A stretch of 64,000 nucleotides of DNA. Origin: Rhodoferax sp. (GTDB lineage Bacteria; Pseudomonadota; Gammaproteobacteria; Burkholderiales; Burkholderiaceae_C). Positions within the stretch are counted from its first letter, which is position 1, and every line of letters starts with the position of its first letter. Position numbers and translations under genes: made by a program. The notes under the pieces were generated by a model. It was not told where the DNA came from. It worked only from the letters and a program-made list of their open reading frames with translations, and searched no databases. The stretch covers positions 1 to 64,000 of the forward strand of contig NZ_JANXMU010000038.1 of assembly GCF_025354435.1 (NCBI RefSeq), given 5' to 3'. Positions 54,965 to 63,131 of this stretch are shown here, one piece after another.

Positions 54965-55948
54965 ATGGGCGAGTTCGACCTGATCCGCCGCTACTTCACC
55001 CGCCCCACGCCGCGCGCCGTGCTAGGCGTGGGCGACGACTGCGCTCTGCTGCAGCCCCGCCCCGGCATGCAACTGGCCATCTCCAGCGACATGCTGGTCG
55101 AAGGCCGCCACTTTCTCAGCACCGTGTCCCCCGCCGCGCTGGGCCACAAGGCGCTGGCGGTCAACCTGAGCGACCTGGCCGCCTGTGGTGCGCAGCCGCT
55201 GGCCTTCACCCTGGCGCTGGCCCTGCCGCGTGCCGATGCCGCCTGGCTGGAGCCGTTTTCCCAAGGCCTGCTGGCCCTGGCCGATGCCCACGGCTGTGAG
55301 TTGGTGGGCGGCGACACCACCCAGGGCCCGTTGAACATCTGCATCACCGTCTTCGGCGAAGTGCCGCCCGGCCAGGCGCTGCTGCGCTCGGGCGCGCAAG
55401 TGGGCGACGACCTGTATGTGAGCGGCACGCTAGGCGATGCGCGGCTGGCGCTGGAGGTGTTTCGCGGCACGGTATCGGTGCCCGAAGCCGCCTTTGCCCA
55501 GGCCCGCGACCGGCTGGAACGGCCCATGCCCCGCGTCGCGCTAGGGATGGCGCTGCGCGGCGTGGCTACGGCGGCAGCCGACATCAGCGATGGGCTGCTG
55601 GGCGACCTGGGGCACATTCTGCGGGCCTCGGGGGTGGGGGCGGTCATAGACACCTCTATCGCTATTACTTTAATAGCTACTTGTGTAGACATTACATACG
55701 CTAACGGCTTATTTGATGCTGAAAACCGCCTGGCCTACGTGCTGGCCGGTGGCGACGACTACGAACTGGTGTTCACCGCCCCGCCCTCGGCCCGCGAAGC
55801 TGTGGCGGCGGCCGCCGCCCAGGCGAGCACCCCGGTGGCGCGCATCGGCCAGATCGAGGACCGCGTAGCCCAGGTCCCCATCCGCTTGGTCGATGCCCAA
55901 GGCAGCCCCATCTTGCGCACCTTTGCCGGGTTCGACCACTTTGCTTGA
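54965..55948 (+). CDS. thiL: Thiamine-monophosphate kinase
   Basis: Phosphorylates thiamine monophosphate to the active pyrophosphate. 327 residues; 'GVGDDCALLQPRPG', 'SDMLVEGRHFLS', 'AVNLSDLAACGAQPL', 'VGGDTTQGP' and the late 'LAGGDDYELVFTAPP' are all present. Residues ~233-249 are encoded by a complete 51-bp copy of the local repeat, in frame, in a loop that is variable in the family. The enzyme is probably still functional because all catalytic blocks are kept. Confidence 0.94.
   Translation: MGEFDLIRRYFTRPTPRAVLGVGDDCALLQPRPGMQLAISSDMLVEGRHFLSTVSPAALGHKALAVNLSDLAACGAQPLAFTLALALPRADAAWLEPFSQGLLALADAHGCELVGGDTTQGPLNICITVFGEVPPGQALLRSGAQVGDDLYVSGTLGDARLALEVFRGTVSVPEAAFAQARDRLERPMPRVALGMALRGVATAAADISDGLLGDLGHILRASGVGAVIDTSIAITLIATCVDITYANGLFDAENRLAYVLAGGDDYELVFTAPPSAREAVAAAAAQASTPVARIGQIEDRVAQVPIRLVDAQGSPILRTFAGFDHFA
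55660..55710 (-). repeat. Complete interspersed-repeat copy inside thiL
   Basis: Read on the minus strand: GCCGTTAGCGTATGTAAT, CTACACAAGTAGCTATTA, AAGTAATAGCG, matching the body and tail of the family. Its length (51 bp, 17 codons) keeps the thiL frame. Confidence 0.75.
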
Positions 55949-55991
55949 TTGAAATATGCATTGCCCCAATGCTTGCGTAAACTAGCTAACC

Positions 55992-56414
55992 ATGAGTGAA
56001 GTCGACGCCATCCGCCAAATCCTGACGCACGCCCGCACCATCGCGGTGGTGGGCCTGTCCCCCGACCCCAGCCGCCCCAGCTACCAGGTGGCACGCAGCC
56101 TGCAGTTGCATGGCTACCGCATCATCCCCATCAACCCGAACGCCACCGAGATCCTGGGCGAAACGGCCTATCCCAGCCTCACCGAAGCGGCCCAGCACCA
56201 CGTGATCGAAGTGGTCAACTGCTTCCGGCGCAGCAAGGACATTCCGCCCATCGTTGATGAAGCCATCGCCATCAAGGCCAAGGCGGTGTGGATGCAGCTG
56301 GGCATCTCGCACGCCGCCGCGGCGCTGAAGGCCCAGACGAGCGGGCTGCGGGTGGTGCAAAACAAGTGCATCAAGACCGAGCACGCCGTGCTGTCGGCCC
56401 GAGGCGTGATCTGA
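55992..56414 (+). CDS. CoA-binding domain protein (YccU type)
   Basis: 140-residue Rossmann-fold protein. Glycine-rich 'IAVVGLSPDPSRPSYQVARSLQLHGY' near residues 17-42, 'INPNATEILGETAYPSL', and 'KAVWMQLGISHAAAALKAQTSGLRVVQNKCIKTEH' are the family blocks. Related to the CoA-binding domain of succinyl-CoA synthetase; the cellular role is not established. Confidence 0.9.
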   Translation: MSEVDAIRQILTHARTIAVVGLSPDPSRPSYQVARSLQLHGYRIIPINPNATEILGETAYPSLTEAAQHHVIEVVNCFRRSKDIPPIVDEAIAIKAKAVWMQLGISHAAAALKAQTSGLRVVQNKCIKTEHAVLSARGVI

Positions 56415-56424
56415 GGCCCATATT

Positions 56425-56474
56425 GGCCGTTTGTGCTTATCTGGCGAGCGTAAGCGGCTACTGAATGCATAGCA
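56425..56474 (+). repeat. Diverged copy of the ~50-bp interspersed repeat
   Basis: GGCCGTTTGTGCTTATC, inner GAGCGTAAGC inverted partner of GTGCTTAT-type arm, then GGCTACTGAATGCATAGCA tail. It lies after the CoA-binding gene, before hemE. Confidence 0.6.
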
Positions 56475-56543
56475 TCTGAATCTGCACGCACCCAGGCGAA
56501 AGGTCGGTGCGGTAAGCTCACCAGTTTGCCCGCCCCCGCCGCT

Positions 56544-57647
56544 ATGTCCTTCGCCCCCCTCCAAAACGACAGCTTTCTGCGCGCCTGTCTGCGCCAGTCC
56601 ACAGACCATACCCCCGTGTGGTTGATGCGCCAGGCGGGCCGTTACCTGCCGGAATACCTGGCCACGCGGGCCAAGGCGGGCAGCTTTATGGGGCTGGCCA
56701 CCAACACCGACTACGCCACCGAAGTCACCCTGCAGCCGCTGGAGCGCTTCCCGCTGGATGCCGCCATTTTGTTCAGCGACATCCTCACCGTGCCCGATGC
56801 CATGGGCCTGGGCCTGAGCTTTGCCCAGGGCGAAGGCCCGCGCTTTGCCCACCCGGTGCGCGACGAGGCTGCCGTGGCCAAGCTGGAAGTGCCCGACATG
56901 GACAAGCTGCGCTATGTGACCGATGCGGTCACCTCCATCCGCCGCGCCCTGAATGGCCGGGTGCCGCTGATCGGCTTTTCGGGCAGCCCCTGGACGCTGG
57001 CCTGCTACATGGTGGAGGGAAAAGGCTCGGACGACTACCGCCTGGTCAAAAGCATGCTGTACAGCCGCCCCGACCTGATGCACCGCATGCTGCAGGTGAA
57101 TGCCAATGCCGTGGCCGCCTACCTCAACGCCCAGATCGAAGCGGGCGCGCAGGCGGTGATGATTTTTGACAGCTGGGGCGGCGTGCTGGCCGATGGCGCG
57201 TTCCAGCAGTTCAGCCTGGCCTACACCCAGCAGGTACTGAAAAAGCTCAAAACCGAGCACAACGGCGTGCGCATTCCGCGCCTGGTGTTCACCAAGGGCG
57301 GTGGCCTGTGGCTGGACGAAATGGGTGGGTTGGACTGCGAGGTGCTGGGCCTGGACTGGACGGTCAACCTGGCCAAGGCCCGCGCCCAGGTAGGCGGCAA
57401 AGTCGACGGGCCGGGGAAGGCTTTGCAGGGCAATATCGACCCCAACGTGCTGTTTGCCCCGCCCGCGCAGATCGCCACCGAGGTGGAGCGCGTGGTGAAC
57501 AGCTTTGGCGTGCCCCACCAGGGCCCAGGCACCGGCCCCACACACATCTTCAACCTGGGCCATGGCATCAACCAGCACACGCCGCCCGAGCACGTGGCCG
57601 CACTGGTCGAGGCTGTGCACCGGGCTTCGCGCCAGATTCGGGCCTGA
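56544..57647 (+). CDS. hemE: Uroporphyrinogen decarboxylase
   Basis: Converts uroporphyrinogen III to coproporphyrinogen III in heme synthesis. 367 residues from ATG 56544; N-terminal signature '[15 protein letters not shown]' with the active-site Arg, '[15 protein letters not shown]' with the catalytic Asp, '[16 protein letters not shown]' and 'FDSWGGVL'. Heme supply fits with the cytochrome c genes elsewhere in the window. Confidence 0.97.
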   Translation: MSFAPLQNDSFLRACLRQSTDHTPVWLMRQAGRYLPEYLATRAKAGSFMGLATNTDYATEVTLQPLERFPLDAAILFSDILTVPDAMGLGLSFAQGEGPRFAHPVRDEAAVAKLEVPDMDKLRYVTDAVTSIRRALNGRVPLIGFSGSPWTLACYMVEGKGSDDYRLVKSMLYSRPDLMHRMLQVNANAVAAYLNAQIEAGAQAVMIFDSWGGVLADGAFQQFSLAYTQQVLKKLKTEHNGVRIPRLVFTKGGGLWLDEMGGLDCEVLGLDWTVNLAKARAQVGGKVDGPGKALQGNIDPNVLFAPPAQIATEVERVVNSFGVPHQGPGTGPTHIFNLGHGINQHTPPEHVAALVEAVHRASRQIRA

Positions 57648-57968
57648 AACGGCCCCCATCGCCCCAAAAATAGTTTTGCGATGCACCACTTATGCACAAA
57701 ATCTGTGATGCAGAGCTGCATGGCAGCACAAGGGCAGCACCACCCGCTATGAAACCCATAGCGCTTGTAAGTCCTTGATTCATATAGTCATCTGAAATTG
57801 CTTTTTTTAGAGGCAATCCGTCGAAAGCCTTGATTTACCGGGCTTCGCAGCCCGCCCCGCAGAGATATCAACAAAGTTATCCACAGATTCTTGGGATACC
57901 TTGTAAATCAGTTGCAAATCAAGCACTTAGGCGCTTTCCCTCTAGTTCACGTGAAATAACACACACAA
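57648..57968. other. 321-bp AT-richer intergenic region with DnaA-box matches
   Basis: No gene is seen here. It contains TTATGCACA at 57690-57698 and TTATCCACA at 57877-57885, both fitting the DnaA box consensus TTWTNCACA; a third TTATCCACA lies inside priA at 58842-58850. A fragment near 57758-57796 (ATAGCGCTTGTAAG...ATATAGT) may be a decayed copy of the repeat family. The priA promoter must lie here. Confidence 0.5.
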
Positions 57969-60068
57969 ATGCCGCACCGGCTCTCCGTCGTCGTCCAGAC
58001 CCCCGCCCACAGCGCCATCGCCGGGCCGCTGACCTATGGCCACACCGCCGCCCTGCCGCCCGGCAGCCTGGTGCGGGTGCCGCTGGGCACGCGCGAGACG
58101 CTGGGTGTGGTGTGGGATGGCACGCCGGAAGAATCCACTTTCGAGATTCGCCCCCTCAGCGCCGCGCTCGACGGCCTGCCGCCGCTGAACGCCGCCTGGC
58201 GCGGCCTGGTGCAGTTTGCCGCGCTGTACTACCAGCGCGCGGTGGGCGAAGTGGCCCTGGCCGCCCTGCCCCCGCAGCTGCGCGAACTGGGCGCGGCGCA
58301 GCTCACCCGGCGGCTCAAACGGCCCAGCGGTGCCGTGGATGCGAATGCGGCAGACACTACACATTCCGTAGCACTCAGCGAAGAGCAGATATGCGCTATC
58401 GCCGAATTTGAGTCCCAAAAAGGCCCGTTCCTGCTATTCGGCTCCACCGGCAGCGGCAAGACCGAGGTCTACCTGCAACTGGTGCAAAGCCTGCTGGCCC
58501 GCGACCCCACAGCCCAGGCGCTGGTGATGGTGCCCGAGATCAACCTCACCCCGCAGTTGGAGGCCCGCTTTCGCGAACGCTTCGAGCCCCGCTTCGGCGC
58601 GGCGGCGGTGGTGTCCATGCACAGCGGCATGACCGCCCCGCAGCGCCTGAAAAGCTGGCTGGCCGCACACGGGGGCACGGCGCGCATCGTGCTGGGCACG
58701 CGCATGGCGGTGTTTGCGTCCATGCCTCGGCTCAAACTCATCGTGGTCGATGAAGAGCACGACCCCAGCTACAAGCAGCAAGAAGGCGCGCGCTACTCGG
58801 CCCGCGACTTGGCCGTCTACCGCAGCCAGCTCGAAACCCGTTTATCCACAGATACCGAACCCTGCCGCGTATTGCTCGGCTCCGCCACCCCGTCGCTGGA
58901 AAGCTGGCACCACAGCCGCCCCGCTGCCGAGGGCGGCCGCTACGTGCGGCTGGCCATGCCCAGCCGCATCGGCGCGGGCACGCTGCCCAAAGTGCGGCTG
59001 GTGGACATGGGCTTGCAACAAAAGAAAACCGTGTTCTCGCCCCAGCTCCTAGCCGCCATCCAGCAGCGCATTGCGCGCGGCGAGCAAAGCATGGTGTTTT
59101 TGAACCGGCGCGGCTATGCCCCGGTGCTGGCCTGCGGCAGCTGCGAATGGAAGAGCGAATGCCCGCACTGCAGCGCCTACCGCGTGTTCCACAAAATCGA
59201 CCGCAGCCTGCGCTGCCACCACTGCGGCTACGCAGAACCCGTGCCGCGCGCCTGCCCGACCTGCGGCAACCCCGACATCGCCCCTGTGGGCCGCGGCACC
59301 GAGCGGCTGGAAGAACACCTGGCTGAGCTGCTCGCCCCCCTGCGCCGCCCCGACGGTGGCCCGGTGGTGGTGGCCCGCATCGATGCCGACAGCACCAAGG
59401 CCAAAGGCGCGCTGGAAGCCCAGCTGGCCGAGGTGCACACCGGCGCGGTGGATGTGCTGGTGGGCACGCAGATGATCGCCAAGGGCCACGACTTCCGGCG
59501 CATCACCCTGGTGGCCGCCATCCAGCCCGACGGCGCGCTGTTCTCCAGCGACTTCCGCGCGCCCGAGCGCCTGTTCGCCCTGCTGATGCAGGCGGGGGGA
59601 CGCGCAGGCCGCGATGCCGCCCAAAGCGCTGCCAGCGAAATGTGGGTGCAGACCGAGCACCCCCAGCACCCGCTGTTTGCCGCGCTGCGCCAGCACGACT
59701 ACCCGGCGTTTGCCGCCAGCCAGCTCGAAGAGCGCCGCATCGCCGGGATGCCACCCTTCAGCTTCCAGGCCCTGGTGCGCGCCGAGGCCCGCACGCAAGA
59801 AGCCGCCCAGGCCTTCCTCACTCTGGCCAGCGCTGCCGCCTGCGACGTGCCGGACGTAGACCGCGTCACCCTCTACCCCGCCGTGCCCATGGGCGTGCAG
59901 CGCGTGGCCAACATTGAACGCGCCCAGATGCTGGTGGAAAGCCCGTCCCGCCAGGCCCTGCAGCGCTTTCTGCTGGCCTGGCAAGCCGTGCTACGTGCCA
60001 CCCGTAGCCAGCCCGAGGCCAAGGGGCTGATCCGCTGGGCGATTGACGTGGATCCTCTGGGAATTTAA
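57969..60068 (+). CDS. priA: Primosomal replication protein N' (PriA helicase)
   Basis: 3'-5' DNA helicase that restarts stalled replication forks. 699 residues: 3'-DNA-binding domain (1-100), Walker A in 'GSTGSGKTEVY' near residue 160, the DEAH-type box D-E-E-H in 'VVDEEHDPSYKQQEG', a zinc module with eight cysteines ('CGSCEWKSECPHC', 'CHHCGYAEPVPRACPTCG'), and helicase motifs V-VI 'GTQMIAKGHDF' and 'QAGGRAGRD'. Between the N-terminal domain and Walker A a short linker contains an AT-richer segment (58340-58400) that may be a decayed repeat copy. Confidence 0.96.
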   Translation: MPHRLSVVVQTPAHSAIAGPLTYGHTAALPPGSLVRVPLGTRETLGVVWDGTPEESTFEIRPLSAALDGLPPLNAAWRGLVQFAALYYQRAVGEVALAALPPQLRELGAAQLTRRLKRPSGAVDANAADTTHSVALSEEQICAIAEFESQKGPFLLFGSTGSGKTEVYLQLVQSLLARDPTAQALVMVPEINLTPQLEARFRERFEPRFGAAAVVSMHSGMTAPQRLKSWLAAHGGTARIVLGTRMAVFASMPRLKLIVVDEEHDPSYKQQEGARYSARDLAVYRSQLETRLSTDTEPCRVLLGSATPSLESWHHSRPAAEGGRYVRLAMPSRIGAGTLPKVRLVDMGLQQKKTVFSPQLLAAIQQRIARGEQSMVFLNRRGYAPVLACGSCEWKSECPHCSAYRVFHKIDRSLRCHHCGYAEPVPRACPTCGNPDIAPVGRGTERLEEHLAELLAPLRRPDGGPVVVARIDADSTKAKGALEAQLAEVHTGAVDVLVGTQMIAKGHDFRRITLVAAIQPDGALFSSDFRAPERLFALLMQAGGRAGRDAAQSAASEMWVQTEHPQHPLFAALRQHDYPAFAASQLEERRIAGMPPFSFQALVRAEARTQEAAQAFLTLASAAACDVPDVDRVTLYPAVPMGVQRVANIERAQMLVESPSRQALQRFLLAWQAVLRATRSQPEAKGLIRWAIDVDPLGI

Positions 60069-60076
60069 AGAAAATC

Positions 60077-60126
60077 AGGCTCTAGCGCATATGGAATATG
60101 CACTAGTAGCTACTTAATTTATAGCA
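60077..60126 (+). repeat. Copy of the ~50-bp interspersed repeat between convergent genes
   Basis: GGCTCTAGCGCATATGG, inverted partner ATATGCACTAG, then TAGCTACTTAATTTATAGC. Best-formed copy in the window, in the priA-tapT convergent gap, ending three bases before the tapT stop. Confidence 0.85.
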
Positions 60127-60129
60127 AAC

Positions 60130-60735
60130 CTAGCGCAACAGATAACCCGCCTGCTGCGCTACAAACCCGTCGAACGCGGCCAGCAAAGGCATGAAGCGGT
60201 CGGCATCCCCCTCCAGTTGCGCCAGTGCCGCGCAGGTCGCCTCCAGCGTGGACAGTTGGTCGCGCAGGTGCGCCTTGCGGATGCGGTACTGCGAGGGCGG
60301 CAGGCCGCACAGGGCCAGGCGGGGCAAAGCTTGCAGCGGCGGACTCTGGTAGAGCATCTTGCGGCTTTTGCGCCAGGTGCCGTCCAGCACCACCAAACGC
60401 AGGCGCGACGGGTCTTGCAGCCATTCGGGGGGTAGCGGGGGCGGGGTCTGCAGGTCCGGGGCCGTATCCAACGGGGTGTCCGGGTACAGCAGCAGCGTGT
60501 GCTGGCCGTCCTCCGGCCAGGCCGGTGTGGCAAACGCCTCGCCCACCACCAGGCGGCTGTGCGGCAGGCTGAGGTGCAGCAGGCGGGCGCTGCCTTTGGC
60601 CTGGTGCACTTCCAGCGGGTGCTGCAGCACCAGCACCTCCACCGCGTGGGCGGTTGGGGTCACCCATGGGCAGATACAGGTGCTTTGCGGGCGCAGGCAG
60701 GTGGCGCACAGGGGGCGGTGGGGGGCAGACAGCAT
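60130..60735 (-). CDS. tapT: DTW-domain tRNA-uridine aminocarboxypropyltransferase
   Basis: Adds the acp group to uridine (position 47) of tRNAs using SAM. 201 residues; N-terminal cysteine cluster C-A-T-C-L and C-I-C-P, 'VLQHPLEVHQAKGSARLLHLSL', and the D-G-T-W-R-K-S-R-K signature near residue 118. The full length and motifs match the TapT/YfiP group. Convergent with priA across a repeat. Confidence 0.88.
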   Translation of the reverse strand: MLSAPHRPLCATCLRPQSTCICPWVTPTAHAVEVLVLQHPLEVHQAKGSARLLHLSLPHSRLVVGEAFATPAWPEDGQHTLLLYPDTPLDTAPDLQTPPPLPPEWLQDPSRLRLVVLDGTWRKSRKMLYQSPPLQALPRLALCGLPPSQYRIRKAHLRDQLSTLEATCAALAQLEGDADRFMPLLAAFDGFVAQQAGYLLR

Positions 60736-60779
60736 GGCGGGATTCTAGGCAATGTACCCAGGCCGCCACGCCCCTCGAA

Positions 60780-60818
60780 CGCTATTAAATAAGTAGCATT
60801 ACGTGCAGAATTTGATTG
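60780..60818 (-). repeat. Partial interspersed-repeat copy
   Basis: CGCTATTAAATAAGTAGCA tail plus a decayed body (ACGTGCAGAATTTGATTGC) in the tapT / cyclase divergent gap. Confidence 0.5.
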
Positions 60819-60906
60819 CGCAAAAAGCCTTTTTGATGCGTAAACACACCCCCCGCCGCGCATCCCTACAATAGCCGCTTGTAACAACCTGTAAAACCCC
60901 CACCCC

Positions 60907-63024
60907 ATGGCATTTTGGATGGTGAAACGCAAAATTCGCCTGCGCATCGGCATCGCCATGATGTTTCTGGCGGTGGTGCTGCCGCTGACGGTGGCGATGG
61001 TGGCCGTGTTGTTCCAGCAAAACGCCCGCCTGGCCCGCGCCATGGCCGACCAGGCGATGGACATGGCAGAGCGCGAAGCTGTCGGCCAGGTGCAGCGGCT
61101 GGTGAACGACTTCTCCAGCGCGGTCGAGCTGTCTGCCGCCTTCAGCCGGGTTGAAAAAACCACGCTGCGCCAGCCCGCTGCCATGCGTGCGCTGCTGGAA
61201 GAGCTGCAACGCCTGCCGCAGGCCTACAGCCTGCACTTCAGCCCCGCAAATGCACAAGGTACCGGGGGCACGGGCGACTTCTACCAGGTGGTGCGGCTGT
61301 CCGAAAACGTGCGCCTGTTTGGCCCCCACGGCATCACCCCACCGGAGGGCGCGCGCTGGGTGCTGCGGCGTATCCAAACCCACAACGGCCAGCGGGTAGA
61401 CCGCTACCAGTACCTGGCGGCCTGGGGCCAGGTGCTGAAAACCGAGCAGGCCGATGCCAGCTTTGATCCGCGCACCCGCCCCTGGTTTGAAGCCGCCCTG
61501 CAGCAGCCGCGCATGGCCGTGTCCGATGTGTACCTGTTTGCCGGTACCGGGCGGCCGGGCATGACGCTGTCGCGCCAGTTGCGCAGCGACAGCGGGGTGG
61601 CGCTGGGCGTGTTTGGGGCCGACCTGTCGCTGGCCACCCTGGCCGACTTTTTAAAGGCCCGCGCCATCGGCCAATCCGGCACCACCTTTGTGCTGGACGA
61701 GCAGCACCGCCTGATTGGCTACCCGGAGCTGGCCCAGGTGCTGATCCGCCAAAGCCGCCAGATCACGCTGGTCACCGGCGAAGCCGTGGCCAACCCGGCG
61801 GTGGCCGCCGCCACCACGGCCTACTTTGCGGGCACCGCGCGCCAGTTCTCGGTGCAGGCGGCGGGTGCCACCTGGCTGGCCCACTTCAGCCCGCTGCCCA
61901 ACACGCTGGGCCGCCAGTGGACGGTGGGCGTGGTGGTGGCCGAAGACGATTTTGTCGGCCCGGTGAAGCGCGCCAGCCTGGTGATTGTGCTGGTCGGGCT
62001 GGTCTTCATCCTGCTGTCGACGGCCGGTGTGGTGTGGATGTCGCGGGTGCTGGTGCACCCCATGCAGCAGCTGATTGACGAGACCGAACGCATCCGCGAC
62101 TTCCAACTGCAAGCCCCGCTGAAGGTGCACTCCGCGGTGCAGGAAATCGATGCCCTGGTGGCCGCCGTGGCGTCGATGAAAACCGGGCTGGCCAGCTTTG
62201 GTGCCTACGTGCCCAAGAGCCTGGTGCACAACATCATCCGCTCGGGCGTGGGCACCGGGGTGGGCGGCCAGCGCCTGCCGCTGACGGTGATGTTTACCGA
62301 CCTGCAGGGCTTCACCGAAGCCGCGGAACGCATGGAGCCCGAGCAGGTGCTGCTGTGGCTGTCCGAGTACTTCAACCGCCTGACCCAGGCGGTGCACGCC
62401 CACCAGGGCACCATCGACAAATACATCGGCGACTCGGTCATGGCCCTGTAGAACGCGCCGGTGGCCGATGCCGACCACGTGGCCAACGCCTGCCGTGCCG
62501 CCCTGGCCTGCCGCGCCGCATCGCGCATCCTGGGCGTGGATGGCAACGGCCCCCGGCTGCGCACCCGCATCGGCCTGCACACCGGCATGGCCATGGTCGG
62601 CAATGTGGGCTCCAACGACCGCATGCAGTACACCGCCATGGGCGCGATGGTCAACCTGGCCTCGCGCGTGGAGGGGCTGAACAAGGCCTTTGGCACCGAG
62701 CTGCTGGTGACCCAGGCGGTGGTGGATGCCGTGGGCGCGCAGTTTGTGTTCCGCCCCTTTGGTCCGGTGCTGGTGGCGGGGGCAACAGTGCCGCTGGCGG
62801 TGTTTGAAATGCGCGAGGACAGTGGCGGTTTAGCGCTGTGGATGCAGGCCCACAACGCCTGGCTGGCACGCGACTGGCCGAGGGCCGAAGAGGCATTCAG
62901 CCGCTATGCCCAGCAGCACCCGCACGACCTGGCCGCACCGCTGTTTCTGGCCACAGTGCGCTCCTTTGGGATGGACAGCCCCCCGCCCGACTGGGACGGC
63001 GTACTGCGCTTTACAAGCAAATAA
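60907..63024 (+). pseudogene. Membrane adenylate/guanylate cyclase interrupted by an amber codon
   Basis: Class III nucleotide cyclase receptor. N-terminal transmembrane helix (~12-35), periplasmic Cache-like sensor (~40-350), second helix (~355-378), HAMP-like linker, and a cyclase domain with metal Asp465 in M-F-T-D-L-Q-G-F. At codon 515 (62449-62451) TAG replaces the Trp (TGG) expected in 'GDSVMALWNAP'; downstream the same frame continues without further stops through 'RIGLHTGMAMVGNVGS' and 'AMGAMVNLASRVE' to 63024. With Trp restored the product is 705 residues. The lesion separates one metal/substrate half of the active site from the other, so the truncated form should be inactive unless the codon is suppressed. 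Confidence 0.88.
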
Positions 63025-63050
63025 GCGCGCGCATCCGCGAAGGCACGGAT

Positions 63051-63100
63051 ACTATGGTTTTGATAGCCGCTTGCGCAGGCAGAATATGCGCTAGCAGCCC
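63051..63100 (-). repeat. Copy of the ~50-bp interspersed repeat
   Basis: Minus-strand reading: GGGCTGCTAGCGCATATTC, GCCTGCGCAAGCGGCTATCAAAACCATAG. It separates the broken cyclase gene from the metalloprotease gene. Confidence 0.75.
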
Positions 63101-63131
63101 TTTTTATCCTAAGAATTGAGACAAAAGCGAA

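Noticed and set aside
55986-57689. 567-codon minus-strand open frame opposite the CoA-binding gene and hemE
   Set aside because: No domain pattern; hemE and the CoA-binding protein on the plus strand explain the region.
62449-62451. Recoding of the in-frame TAG (pyrrolysine or programmed readthrough) in the cyclase gene
   Set aside because: The expected residue is an ordinary conserved Trp; a point mutation or sequence error is simpler, and no supporting element is visible.
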